From: Halomonas sp. TD01
GTDB lineage: Bacteria; Pseudomonadota; Gammaproteobacteria; Pseudomonadales; Halomonadaceae
DNA length: 64,000 nt
NCBI RefSeq assembly: GCF_923868895.1
Contig: NZ_OV350343.1
Location: 3,038,001-3,102,000, forward strand
Reading direction: 5' to 3'
In this document: piece by piece, positions 1 through 8,450 of the stretch
Position numbering within the stretch: position 1 is the first letter of the stretch
Layout of the letters: each line of letters begins with the position of its first letter
Notes under the pieces: model-generated
Told to the model about the DNA's origin: nothing
Databases searched by the model: none
The model's input: the letters and a program-made list of their open reading frames with translations, nothing else
Made by a program: the position numbers and the translations under genes

Positions 1-1
1 G

Positions 2-1912
2 GCGCCGGAAGCGCCGGTAGGGCGGGTGATTAATGATGTTAAAGCAACGTTTGAGGCCTTCACGGCGCTCAAAAGTCAGTTTGAAGTGCTGATTGGCTCA
101 ACGCTGGATGAGCATTTATCTGCCGAAAAGCCCGCTTTGGAAGCATTGAGCGCTCAGTGCCAGGAAATTGTCGATCATCATATTTCTTTAAAAGACTGGT
201 GTGCCTGGGTACGTCGCCGTTCCGAAGCGTTGGATTACCAGCTTGGGCCACTGGTAGAAGCGATAGAAAGTGGCAGCGTAGCGGCCGCTGAGATCGAAGA
301 GGTCTTCGAGGCAGCTTATTGTACGTGGTGGTCGTCAGCACTGATTGGTGAAGATGATGTGCTACGTACGTTCTCATCCCCAGAGCATGAAGCCGCCATC
401 CACAATTTCCGCGAGTTGGACACTCGGTTCAGCGAGCTAACGGCCCACTATATCGCGGCAAATTTGGCGGGCGGTATTCCGGATCAGGAGGGTATCCAGA
501 AAAGCTCTTCCTGGGGCGTACTGCGCCACGAACTGCAGAAGAAAATGCGCCACAAGCCGGTTCGGGAAATGATGGAAACCATCCCGGATGCGATCACCTC
601 CTTGGCTCCCTGTCTCATGATGTCACCGCTCTCTATTGCGCAGTTTCTTTCGCCAGGGCAGGCATTGTTTGATGTGGTGATTTTCGATGAGGCCTCTCAG
701 ATTACCGTGTGGGATGCGGTTGGATCACTCGCTCGCGGTAAGCAGGTCATTGTCGCGGGGGACCCAAAACAGATGCCGCCGACCAATTTCTTTGGCCGCT
801 CTGATGATGACCCTGATGGCGATGTGGATGGGGAGGGCGACCTGGAGAGCATTCTGGACGAGCTAATGGGGGCCAGTATTCCTCAGCGGGTATTGAACCT
901 GCATTACCGTTCACGCCGCGAGAGCTTAATCGCATTCTCTAACAGCCGTTACTACGACAACTCTTTGGTGACGTTCCCTGCTCCCGTGCACCCGGATAAA
1001 GGCGTTTCGCTCGTGCGTCCAGAAGGTTTTTATGCCCGTGGTAAAGCACGCCATAACCAGGGCGAGGCCAAAGCAATTGTGGCTGAAATCGTTCGGCGAC
1101 TAACCTCCGACGATGAAGCGGTGCGTCGCCAGTCTATCGGTGTGGTGACCTTCAATACCGAACAGCAGAGCTTGATTGAAGACCTGCTCGATAAAGCGCG
1201 CGGAGAAGACCCTGGTATCGAGTGGGCATTCTCCGACGACGAGCTGGAGCCAGTGTTCGTGAAAAACTTAGAGACGGTGCAGGGGGACGAGCGAGACGTG
1301 ATCCTCTTTAGCATCACCTACGGCCCAGACGAGGCGGGGCATGTCACCATGAACTTCGGCCCGCTAAACCGCAACGGCGGCGAGCGGCGATTAAACGTGG
1401 CCATGACCCGCGCCCGCTCTGAGATGATGGTGTTTTCCACTTTGTCGCCAGAGCGTATCGACCTATCCCGCACCGCAGCTCGCGCGGTGGCAGACCTGAA
1501 GCACTTCCTGGAATATGCCGAACGCGGTGCCTCGGCACTGGGCGCCGCCACTCATGGCTCAGTGGGTGACTTTGAGTCGCCGTTTGAGATTGCGGTTGCC
1601 AGAAGCCTGCAAGAAAAAGGCTGGGTCGTACATCCGCAAATCGGCGTTTCGGCCTACCGTATTGATATGGGCATTGTTCACCCGGATAAACCAGGCATCT
1701 ACTTAGCGGGCATCGAGTGTGATGGCGCTATGTACCACAGCTCTGCGTATGCTCGTGAACGCGACAAGGTGCGCCAGGGGATGCTGGAAGGGCTAGGCTG
1801 GACACTATTTAGAGTATGGTCAACGGACTGGTGGACGAATCGAGCCAAGGCGATAGATGCATTGGATGCAGCCTTGTCGCAGCAGTTGGAAAAAGCTCGA
1901 TCAAATAGCTGA
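2..1912 (+). CDS. Helicase-Vsr family protein (Hhe-like), C-terminal part, cut by window edge
   Basis: The reading frame is open to the first base of the window, so this is the C-terminal ~636 residues of a larger protein; the GTG at 26 is not a credible start. Counting from that GTG, it shows superfamily 1 helicase motifs: DEAS (221-224), GDPKQMPPT (245-253), HYRSRRE (293-299), motif V around ETVQGDERD (416-424) and motif VI RRLNVAMTRAR (454-464). A Vsr/DUF559-like nuclease fold follows, with FES (516-518), RIDMGI (545-550), GIECDG (562-567) and RERDKVR (577-583). Proteins with this order usually start with DUF4011 and an ATP-binding P-loop, which would lie upstream of the window. The family includes the single-gene phage-defence protein Hhe (recalled, not searched). 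The accessory neighbourhood fits a defence role. Family call firm; defence role inferred. Confidence 0.85.
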   Translation, partial: APEAPVGRVINDVKATFEAFTALKSQFEVLIGSTLDEHLSAEKPALEALSAQCQEIVDHHISLKDWCAWVRRRSEALDYQLGPLVEAIESGSVAAAEIEEVFEAAYCTWWSSALIGEDDVLRTFSSPEHEAAIHNFRELDTRFSELTAHYIAANLAGGIPDQEGIQKSSSWGVLRHELQKKMRHKPVREMMETIPDAITSLAPCLMMSPLSIAQFLSPGQALFDVVIFDEASQITVWDAVGSLARGKQVIVAGDPKQMPPTNFFGRSDDDPDGDVDGEGDLESILDELMGASIPQRVLNLHYRSRRESLIAFSNSRYYDNSLVTFPAPVHPDKGVSLVRPEGFYARGKARHNQGEAKAIVAEIVRRLTSDDEAVRRQSIGVVTFNTEQQSLIEDLLDKARGEDPGIEWAFSDDELEPVFVKNLETVQGDERDVILFSITYGPDEAGHVTMNFGPLNRNGGERRLNVAMTRARSEMMVFSTLSPERIDLSRTAARAVADLKHFLEYAERGASALGAATHGSVGDFESPFEIAVARSLQEKGWVVHPQIGVSAYRIDMGIVHPDKPGIYLAGIECDGAMYHSSAYARERDKVRQGMLEGLGWTLFRVWSTDWWTNRAKAIDALDAALSQQLEKARSNS

Positions 1913-1930
1913 GGCTTTTAAGATAGCAGA

Positions 1931-1970
1931 ATAAGCTTCTCACAGAGCACTCTATCATTGAGAAGCTTAT
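1931..1970. repeat. 12-bp perfect inverted repeat between helicase and LysE genes
   Basis: ATAAGCTTCTCA (1931-1942) and TGAGAAGCTTAT (1959-1970) are exact reverse complements around a 16-nt loop, 18 bp after the helicase stop. There is no T-run, so it is an atypical terminator at best. It could also be an operator for the LysE gene starting at 2008. Confidence 0.5.
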
Positions 1971-2007
1971 GCTAACTTAGTCATGACGACTTCTAAGGTG
2001 CTGCCCT

Positions 2008-2643
2008 ATGTCTATCGAAATTTGGTTTGCCTTTGCGCTTGCATCCGTGGCCTTGCTCGCTATTCCTGGGCCGACGATTTTGACGGTTGTCAGCTACTCC
2101 ATCGCCCAAGGCCGGCGGGCTAATATCCCACTTGTCGCAGCGGTTGCTCTAGGCGATTCCACGGCGCTGATTTTTTCGCTACTAGGCTTGGGTGCTGTTT
2201 TGGCTGTTTTGGCTGCTTCGGCGTTTTGGTTCACCGTTATTAAGTGGATCGGCGGTTTGTACCTGCTCTATATGGGAATAAAGCTGTTACGTGCTGGTAT
2301 TTCATCGGTTCAGCCGGTAACACCCGCCGTATCAGGGGCGCGCTGGAAGCTGTTCACCAATACCTATTTGGTCACGGCACTGAACCCAAAGGGCATCATC
2401 TTTTTCGTCGCCTTTTTGCCGCAATTTGTTAACCCTGGTGCTAATGCGGGGCAGCAGTTGTGGATTTTGGCAGTCACGTTCGTGGCGTTAGCGACACTCA
2501 ATGCCACGCTTTACGCGGTGTTCGCCACATCCGTGCGCAAGATGCTTACCTCGCGCCGCGCCCAGCGCCGTTTCAATGTCGTGGGGGGAACACTGCTCTC
2601 TTCGGCGGGTGTCTGGGCACTGCTGGCTAAGCGGCCTGCGTAA
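2008..2643 (+). CDS. LysE/RhtB family amino-acid exporter
   Basis: This 211-residue inner-membrane protein has the usual length and hydrophobic pattern of the LysE/RhtB family. The N-terminal helix carries the family-typical AIPGPTILTV stretch, and NPKGIIFFVAFLPQF follows near residue 130. Members export amino acids or small metabolites by proton antiport; the substrate cannot be read from the sequence. The ATG at 2008 follows an AAGGTG Shine-Dalgarno-like run. It sits alone between the helicase gene and the first integron cassette. Family call is firm. Confidence 0.88.
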   Translation: MSIEIWFAFALASVALLAIPGPTILTVVSYSIAQGRRANIPLVAAVALGDSTALIFSLLGLGAVLAVLAASAFWFTVIKWIGGLYLLYMGIKLLRAGISSVQPVTPAVSGARWKLFTNTYLVTALNPKGIIFFVAFLPQFVNPGANAGQQLWILAVTFVALATLNATLYAVFATSVRKMLTSRRAQRRFNVVGGTLLSSAGVWALLAKRPA

Positions 2644-2696
2644 TAGGCGTTTGGTGATTTTAGGCTGTCAGGAAACCGACGAATTAACCGTGATCA

Positions 2697-2731
2697 GGGA
2701 TGCCGGCATTCACAATAAGTGGCGGCATCCC
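2697..2731. repeat. Hairpin in the 324-bp gap 2644-2967
   Basis: GGGATGCCG (2697-2705) pairs exactly with CGGCATCCC (2723-2731) around a 17-nt loop; no U-tract follows. The rest of the gap has no convincing gene. TCGACCCTGAGCGGA at 2897-2911 recurs at 4212-4226, on the other side of cassette A and the broken recombinase, suggesting a shared flank. Confidence 0.4.
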
Positions 2732-2967
2732 GCTCCTGCCCATGGTGAGACCAGAGCTAGACGACTAATTTCTAATGACGGCAGCAATCATTATCTGCTA
2801 GCTTTGAGGCTAAGTGGATTTTGATATTTGCAGGTTGTTGAATAAAAGTAAGCGGAGTCGGTTACTGCGATTAGACACCTTGCTAGAAGTCCGTTTTCGA
2901 CCCTGAGCGGACATTCGGCCAACGCGGGATGCTGGTTCAGCACTGTAATGCTTCATGGAGGTAACGA

Positions 2968-3366
2968 ATGAACAAAGATCAATTTATTGCGATTCTTAAC
3001 AGGAATGGCAGCTTTCATGAAAAAGACCTGGAAGAGATCGATGTTAATTGGAGAGCAGCAAATGAAGCGGCTCTATCTGTAAGTGCAGCAATGCCGGGTA
3101 TAGGTTTTCTTTCTGTTAAGCAGCGACTCAATGCTTTTTTCGCTGCATGCCGTCATTTCGACAAACTCATTGACGAAAGTGGTTTAACTGAAGAACAGGC
3201 TCAATTGGGGTTAAGTATTTTAAGGCTAATAAATAGTAAATTTAAGAAGGCAGTTGTCATGTTTGAAACACGGTCTAACAGGTTCGATGTTGCTGCTCGT
3301 GCTGATATGCCAAGAACTGCACGGCAGTGCCTTGATGTAATCCAATATACTGGCTACCAAAAATAA
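2968..3366 (+). CDS. Hypothetical cassette protein A
   Basis: This 132-residue soluble protein is predicted mainly helical, with no signal peptide or membrane segment. I recognise no family. The ATG follows a strong GGAGG (around 2957). The stop codon lies 3 bp before a well-formed attC site (3370-3439), the layout of a single-gene integron cassette. It is more AT-rich than the neighbouring core genes, for example in the aataaatagtaaatttaag-type stretch near its middle, consistent with transfer. Function unknown. Confidence 0.65.
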   Translation: MNKDQFIAILNRNGSFHEKDLEEIDVNWRAANEAALSVSAAMPGIGFLSVKQRLNAFFAACRHFDKLIDESGLTEEQAQLGLSILRLINSKFKKAVVMFETRSNRFDVAARADMPRTARQCLDVIQYTGYQK

Positions 3367-3369
3367 AAA

Positions 3370-3439
3370 GCATAACAAAGCCATCAATTTGACCGCTTTA
3401 CGCTGTGCTCCAAGCGGCTAATTATGGCGGGCGTTATAT
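3370..3439 (+). repeat. attC recombination site A
   Basis: The outer cores are GCATAAC (3370-3376) and GTTATAT (3433-3439). Inside, GCCATCAATT pairs with AATTATGGC leaving one unpaired C, the extrahelical base that marks folded attC sites. A second stem CCGCTT/AAGCGG lies toward the centre. The predicted crossover is between G3433 and T3434. It is seventy bases long, within the usual attC range. Confidence 0.8.
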
Positions 3440-3507
3440 CAACCAACGCTGAATGTCCTCTCTTGGCCGGACAACGACGGCCCAAAATAGGCCTTCGTTT
3501 ATCCTCA

Positions 3508-4129
3508 TCAAACTTCTGTCTGTTCTGCCATTTCCAACGCGTAATCAACCTCTATCCCTAGATACCTGACGGTGCTTTCCAGCTTCGTGTGACCCAGGAG
3601 CAGTTGCACTGCCCTAAAGTTTTTCGTGCGGCGGTATATCAGCGAAGCTTTTGTACGACGCATCGTGTGCGTGCCATACATTGACGGATCTAGACCTATT
3701 TCGGTGACCCAGGCTTTTACAATACGGGCATATTGGCGCGTTGAAAGATGCTTTGCGCTATTGATTCGGCTGGGAAACAGGAAGTCTTCGCTTCGGAGCT
3801 GAGCAAGCAGTATCCAGTCGATAATAGCGATTCGAGTTTGCTCGGTAATTTCGAACTGGACAGGCCGATGTGCCTTTTGCTGCATCACAATGGCTCGTGG
3901 AGATATGCACGCACCATGAGCTATATCCCGTACCCGTAAATTGACGAGATCGCAGCCCCGTAACTTGCTATCGATGGCTAAATTGAAGAGGGCAAGATCT
4001 CGTGTCTTTTTTTGCAAGTTGTAGCTGAACACGGATGGCCCAGATATCTCTAAGACGTAGAGGTGTCTTCTGCCCAACCAACTTGCCTTTATTCCAAGGT
4101 GTAAAGGAGATTTCTGTCGAGACGTTCAT
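3508..4129 (-). pseudogene. Short tyrosine recombinase, frameshifted
   Basis: The catalytic part is a phage-type tyrosine recombinase of the ~200-residue stand-alone type. It has the first Arg in SKLRGCDL, then HTMRRTKA, then LLGHTKLESTVRYLG with the nucleophile Tyr. The natural start is the ATG at 4129, preceded by GGAGGA. From there the frame encodes an N-terminus starting MNVSTEISFTPWNKGK. At the A7 run on the minus strand (4007-4013) that frame leaves the catalytic frame, which needs one base fewer. Only the downstream part is open as one frame (from 4077). It is too short and differently built to be an integron IntI. A sequencing error in the homopolymer cannot be excluded. Confidence 0.75.
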
Positions 4130-4358
4130 GGAATTTTCCTCCATTGGGTGGAGGTCAAAGAATGGATCAATTCGTGCACATCATGTGCTAAGGTTAATTT
4201 AAGGTCGGGGCTCGACCCTGAGCGGAAATTCTGGGAAATGCAGCAGGCGCGCGAGTTTTGGATATATAGCCTAATGGAAATTAATATCTGAAAGAATCAT
4301 AGGCTTGGAACTAGACCCTCGAGCCGTCAATTGTCTGATTCGTTACCAATTAGAATTC

Positions 4359-5441
4359 TCACTGCCCGCTTTCCAGTCGGGAAACCTGTCGTGCCAGCTG
4401 CATTAATGAATCGGCCAACGCGCGGGGAGAGGCGGTTTGCGTATTGGGCGCCAGGGTGGTTTTTCTTTTCACCAGTGAGACTGGCAACAGCTGATTGCCC
4501 TTCACCGCCTGGCCCTGAGAGAGTTGCAGCAAGCGGTCCACGCTGGTTTGCCCCAGCAGGCGAAAATCCTGTTTGATGGTGGTTAACGGCGGGATATAAC
4601 ATGAGCTATCTTCGGTATCGTCGTATCCCACTACCGAGATATCCGCACCAACGCGCAGCCCGGACTCGGTAATGGCGCGCATTGCGCCCAGCGCCATCTG
4701 ATCGTTGGCAACCAGCATCGCAGTGGGAACGATGCCCTCATTCAGCATTTGCATGGTTTGTTGAAAACCGGACATGGCACTCCAGTCGCCTTCCCGTTCC
4801 GCTATCGGCTGAATTTGATTGCGAGTGAGATATTTATGCCAGCCAGCCAGACGCAGACGCGCCGAGACAGAACTTAATGGGCCCGCTAACAGCGCGATTT
4901 GCTGGTGACCCAATGCGACCAGATGCTCCACGCCCAGTCGCGTACCGTCCTCATGGGAGAAAATAATACTGTTGATGGGTGTCTGGTCAGAGACATCAAG
5001 AAATAACGCCGGAACATTAGTGCAGGCAGCTTCCACAGCAATGGCATCCTGGTCATCCAGCGGATAGTTAATGATCAGCCCACTGACGCGTTGCGCGAGA
5101 AGATTGTGCACCGCCGCTTTACAGGCTTCGACGCCGCTTCGTTCTACCATCGACACCACCACGCTGGCACCCAGTTGATCGGCGCGAGATTTAATCGCCG
5201 CGACAATTTGCGACGGCGCGTGCAGGGCCAGACTGGAGGTGGCAACGCCAATCAGCAACGACTGTTTGCCCGCCAGTTGTTGTGCCACGCGGTTGGGAAT
5301 GTAATTCAGCTCCGCCATCGCCGCTTCCACTTTTTCCCGCGTTTTCGCAGAAACGTGGCTGGCCTGGTTCACCACGCGGGAAACGGTCTGATAAGAGACA
5401 CCGGCATACTCTGCGACATCGTATAACGTTACTGGTTTCAT
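4359..5441 (-). CDS. lacI: Lac repressor LacI
   Basis: The 360-residue product matches E. coli LacI over its whole length as far as I can recall it: N-terminal helix-turn-helix (MKPVTLYDVAEYAGVSYQTV), hinge, periplasmic-binding-like core, and C-terminal tetramerisation helix ending ARQVSRLESGQ. I take the start at 5441 (ATG AAA CCA). The open frame extends 9 bp upstream to a GTG, but the canonical protein starts here. The E. coli gene uses GTG; here it is ATG. LacI is tetrameric and represses the divergent tac promoter by binding the operator at 5610-5629, with release by IPTG. It ends at an EcoRI scar. Confidence 0.98.
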   Translation of the reverse strand: MKPVTLYDVAEYAGVSYQTVSRVVNQASHVSAKTREKVEAAMAELNYIPNRVAQQLAGKQSLLIGVATSSLALHAPSQIVAAIKSRADQLGASVVVSMVERSGVEACKAAVHNLLAQRVSGLIINYPLDDQDAIAVEAACTNVPALFLDVSDQTPINSIIFSHEDGTRLGVEHLVALGHQQIALLAGPLSSVSARLRLAGWHKYLTRNQIQPIAEREGDWSAMSGFQQTMQMLNEGIVPTAMLVANDQMALGAMRAITESGLRVGADISVVGYDDTEDSSCYIPPLTTIKQDFRLLGQTSVDRLLQLSQGQAVKGNQLLPVSLVKRKTTLAPNTQTASPRALADSLMQLARQVSRLESGQ

Positions 5442-5476
5442 ATTCACCACCCTGAATTGACTCTCTTCCGGGCGCT

Positions 5477-5505
5477 ATCATGCCATACCGCGAAAGGTTT
5501 TGCGC
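5477..5505 (-). promoter_or_regulatory. Wild-type lacI promoter (not lacIq)
   Basis: On the minus strand the -35 reads GCGCAA (5500-5505) and the -10 CATGAT (5477-5482), with 17 bp between. The lacIq up-mutation would give GTGCAA; here the wild-type base is present, so repressor expression should be low unless the promoter behaves differently in this host. Confidence 0.9.
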
Positions 5506-5575
5506 CATTCGATGGCGCGCCGCTTCGTCAGGCCACATAGCTTTCTTGTTCTGATCGGAACGATCGTTGGCTGTG

Positions 5576-5603
5576 TTGACAATTAATCATCGGCTCGTAT
5601 AAT
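5576..5603 (+). promoter_or_regulatory. tac promoter
   Basis: The -35 TTGACA (5576-5581) and -10 TATAAT (5598-5603) are 16 bp apart, the trp/lacUV5 hybrid arrangement of Ptac. It drives the phage RNA polymerase gene. Confidence 0.96.
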
Positions 5604-5609
5604 GTGTGG

Positions 5610-5629
5610 AATTGTGAGCGCTCACAATT
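5610..5629. promoter_or_regulatory. Ideal symmetric lac operator
   Basis: AATTGTGAGCGCTCACAATT is a perfect 20-bp palindrome, the engineered symmetric operator that binds LacI more tightly than natural lacO1. It begins 7 bp after the tac -10 box, covering the transcription start. Confidence 0.97.
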
Positions 5630-5704
5630 AGCTGTCACCGGATGTGCTTTCCGGTCTGATGAGTCCGTGAGGACGAAACAGCCTCTACAAATAATTTTGT
5701 TTAA
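5630..5704 (+). ncRNA. RiboJ insulator (sTRSV hammerhead ribozyme plus hairpin)
   Basis: The 75-nt element starts AGCTGTCACCGG and holds the hammerhead core CTGATGAG...GGACGAAACAG, then the downstream tail ending TTTTGTTTAA. This is the RiboJ part: the transcript cleaves itself and removes promoter-derived 5' sequence, so translation does not depend on the promoter used. It lies directly between operator and ribosome binding site. Confidence 0.95.
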
Positions 5705-5724
5705 TATCCAAACCAGTAGCTCAA

Positions 5725-5730
5725 TTGGAG
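5725..5730 (+). promoter_or_regulatory. Ribosome binding site of the phage polymerase gene
   Basis: TTGGAG sits 8 nt before the ATG at 5739. It fixes the true start; the frame is open upstream only because it runs through the ribozyme and operator. The surrounding sequence looks like a computed RBS. Confidence 0.85.
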
Positions 5731-5738
5731 TCGTCTAT

Positions 5739-8390
5739 ATGTCAATTGCGGCGGCGGTGAACAAAAATGATTTCTCGGACGTTGAACTGGCTGCGATCCC
5801 GTTTAACACCCTGGCGGACCATTACGGTGCGGATCTGGCCCGTGAACAGCTGCAACTGGAACACGAAAGCTATGTGATGGGCGAAGAACGTTTCCGCAAA
5901 ATGCTGGAACGCCAGGAAAAAGCGGAAGAATTTGGTGATAGCTCTGTTGCCAAACCGCTGATTATCACGCTGCTGCCGAAAGTCACGCAGCGTATTACCG
6001 ACTGGCTGAACGAATGGGCAGATCCGAATAAAAAAGGCCGCAAACCGATTGCTTATACCCATCTGAAAGATATCAAACCGGAAACGCTGGCCTTCATTAC
6101 CATCAAAGTGGTTCTGAATAAACTGGCGGGTAAAGATGACGCCTTTATGCAGCCGCTGGCATACGCTATTGGTAGTTCCATCGAAGATGAAGCACGTTTC
6201 GGCCGTATCCGCGAACTGGAAATGGCACACTTTAAAAAATGCGCTGAAGAAAACCTGAATAAACGTCGCGGCACCGCGTATCGCAAAGCCTTTCTGAGTG
6301 TCGTGGAAGCGGATATGCTGGACAAAGGTCTGCTGGGCGGTGAATCATGGGGCACGTGGAACAAAACCGATGTGATGAATATTGGTATCTCGATGCTGGA
6401 AAAACTGATTGAAGCCACGGGCCTGGTTGAACTGCGTGAAAAACGCAACTTTGAAGAAATGGATCGTATTGTCATCGCAGAAGAATACGTGAAAGCGATG
6501 GCCACCCGCGCACAGTCACTGGCTGGCATCTCGCCGATGTATCAACCGTGTGTTGTCCCGCCGAAACCGTGGGTGAGCATTACGGGCGGTGGCTACTGGG
6601 CAAACGGTCGTAAACCGACCGCTCTGATCCGTACCCATACGCGCAAAGCACTGTATCGCTACGAAGATGTTTATATGCCGGAAGTCTACAAAGCGATTAA
6701 TTATGCCCAGGAAACCCCGTGGCGTATCAACCGCAAAGTGCTGGCGGTGGTTAACGAACTGGTTAAATGGAAAAACAACCCGGTCAAAGACATGCCGAGC
6801 ATTGATAAACTGGAACTGCCGCAGCGTCCGGATGACATCGATACCAACGAAGAAGCGCTGCGTTCTTGGAAACGCGAAGCCGCAGCTGTTTACCGCAAAG
6901 ATGAACAGCGTAAAAGCCGCTATCTGAGTATGTCCTTTGCACTGGAACAAGCTAACAAATTCTCTAACAAAAAAGCAATCTACTTCCCGTACAATATGGA
7001 CTGGCGTGGCCGCGTCTATGCACTGCCGATGTTCAACCCGCAGGGTAATGATATGGTTAAAGGCCTGCTGACCCTGGCCAAAGGTAAACCGATTGGTAAA
7101 GACGGCTTTTACTGGCTGAAAATCCATGGTGCAAACACGGCTGGCGTCGATAAAGTGACCTTTCCGGAACGTATTAAATTCATCGAAGATAACCACGACA
7201 ATATTATGCAGTGCGCGGAAAGCCCGCTGGACAATCTGTGGTGGACGGAACAAGATTCTCCGTTTTGCTTCCTGGCGTTTTGTTTCGAATATGCCCAGGT
7301 CACCAAAAAAGGTCTGGGCTGGGTGTGCAGTCTGCCGATTGCCCTGGATGGTTCATGTTCGGGCATCCAACACTTTTCCGCAATGCTGCGTGATGACATT
7401 GGTGGCCGCGCTGTTAACCTGCTGCCGAGCGAAACCGTCCAGGACATTTATGGTATCGTGGCAGATAAAGTTAATGAAGCTCTGAAAGAACTGGTCATCA
7501 ACGGCACGGATAATTACACCGACACGGTGACCGATAAATCTACCGGTGAAATTATCGAACGTTATCGCCTGGGCGAAAAAGAACTGGCGCGTCAGTGGCT
7601 GGAATTTGGCGTCACGCGTAGCGTGACCAAACGCTCTGTGATGACCCTGGCCTACGGTTCAAAAGAATATGGCTTTCGTGACCAGGTTCTGGAAGATACG
7701 ATTCGCCCGGCGATCGATTCGGGTAAAGGCGCCATGTTCACCAATCCGAGTCAAGCGGCCTCCTTTATGGCGAAACGCATTTGGGAAGCCGTGAGCGTTA
7801 CCGTCGTGGCAGCTGTGGGTGCGATGAAATGGCTGCAATCATCGGCCAAACTGATGGCGGCCGAAGTGAAAGACAAGAAAACCAAAGAAGTTCTGCGTAA
7901 ACGCTGCGCGGTTCATTGGGTCACCCCGGATGGTTTCCCGGTGTGGCAGGAATATCGTAAACCGAAACAAAAACGCGTTCACCTGATGTTTCTGGGTAGT
8001 TATTACGATGCGCGTATGAAAGAAACGAGCTCTGACTGTTCCATTGATGCCCATAAACAGGAAAGCGGTATCTCTCCGAACTTCGTGCATAGCCAAGATG
8101 GCAATCACCTGCGTATGACCGTTGTCTACGCGCGCGAAAAATATAACGTGGAAAGTTTTGCCCTGATTCACGACTCCTTCGGCACGATCCCGGCAGATGT
8201 TCCGAACCTGTTTAAAGCTGTGCGCGAAACCATGGTTAATATGTACGAAAACAATGACGTGCTGGCAGATTTTTATGAACAGTTCGCTGACCAACTGCAT
8301 GAAAGTCAGCTGGATAAAATGCCGGCGCTGCCGCCGAAAGGTAAACTGAATCTGCAAGACATTCTGAAATCCGATTTTGCATTCGCTTAA
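5739..8390 (+). CDS. T7-like single-subunit phage RNA polymerase (probably MmP1 type)
   Basis: The product is 883 residues, the same length as T7 RNA polymerase, and is clearly related from KNDFSDVELAAIPFNTLADH to the C-terminal KSDFAFA. Catalytic motifs align without gaps over the C-terminal half: DGSCSGIQHFSAMLRD (T7 Asp537), RSVTKRSVMTLAYGSKEYGF (Lys631, Tyr639) and LIHDSFGTIPAD (Asp812). The promoter-specificity loop differs from T7, so it should read its own promoter class. It is not K1F polymerase (different N-terminus); MmP1 is my best guess from memory of T7-like systems built for Halomonas. Codons are heavily CTG/CCG-biased and unlike the host, showing synthesis. No cognate promoter was found in the window. 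It is controlled by LacI/IPTG. Confidence 0.96.
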   Translation: MSIAAAVNKNDFSDVELAAIPFNTLADHYGADLAREQLQLEHESYVMGEERFRKMLERQEKAEEFGDSSVAKPLIITLLPKVTQRITDWLNEWADPNKKGRKPIAYTHLKDIKPETLAFITIKVVLNKLAGKDDAFMQPLAYAIGSSIEDEARFGRIRELEMAHFKKCAEENLNKRRGTAYRKAFLSVVEADMLDKGLLGGESWGTWNKTDVMNIGISMLEKLIEATGLVELREKRNFEEMDRIVIAEEYVKAMATRAQSLAGISPMYQPCVVPPKPWVSITGGGYWANGRKPTALIRTHTRKALYRYEDVYMPEVYKAINYAQETPWRINRKVLAVVNELVKWKNNPVKDMPSIDKLELPQRPDDIDTNEEALRSWKREAAAVYRKDEQRKSRYLSMSFALEQANKFSNKKAIYFPYNMDWRGRVYALPMFNPQGNDMVKGLLTLAKGKPIGKDGFYWLKIHGANTAGVDKVTFPERIKFIEDNHDNIMQCAESPLDNLWWTEQDSPFCFLAFCFEYAQVTKKGLGWVCSLPIALDGSCSGIQHFSAMLRDDIGGRAVNLLPSETVQDIYGIVADKVNEALKELVINGTDNYTDTVTDKSTGEIIERYRLGEKELARQWLEFGVTRSVTKRSVMTLAYGSKEYGFRDQVLEDTIRPAIDSGKGAMFTNPSQAASFMAKRIWEAVSVTVVAAVGAMKWLQSSAKLMAAEVKDKKTKEVLRKRCAVHWVTPDGFPVWQEYRKPKQKRVHLMFLGSYYDARMKETSSDCSIDAHKQESGISPNFVHSQDGNHLRMTVVYAREKYNVESFALIHDSFGTIPADVPNLFKAVRETMVNMYENNDVLADFYEQFADQLHESQLDKMPALPPKGKLNLQDILKSDFAFA

Positions 8391-8410
8391 TACTAGTCCA
8401 GGCATCAAAT

Positions 8411-8450
8411 AAAACGAAAGGCTCAGTCGAAAGACTGGGCCTTTCGTTTT
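8411..8450 (+). terminator. rrnB T1 terminator
   Basis: AAAACGAAAGGC (8411-8422) and GCCTTTCGTTTT (8439-8450) form the E. coli rrnB T1 hairpin. It starts 14 bp after the SpeI scar. The E. coli rrnB sequence continues to about 8575, just before the PstI scar. Confidence 0.97.

Noticed and set aside
3508..4129. Integron integrase IntI for the attC sites.
   Set aside because: The product is only ~207 residues, of the short stand-alone recombinase type, lacks the extra IntI region and is frameshifted.
5604..5738. N-terminal 45-residue extension of the phage polymerase.
   Set aside because: This stretch is the lac operator, ribozyme and ribosome binding site; the T7-like N-terminus and Shine-Dalgarno set the start at 5739.
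5742..7447. Long antisense open frames inside the phage polymerase gene.
   Set aside because: They are shadows created by the codon-optimised coding strand; no ribosome sites and no recognisable protein content.
5739..8390. Prophage gene (native T7-like RNA polymerase).
   Set aside because: Host-unlike uniform codon choice, RiboJ, tac promoter, E. coli lacI and restriction scars show a synthetic construct; no other phage genes are near.
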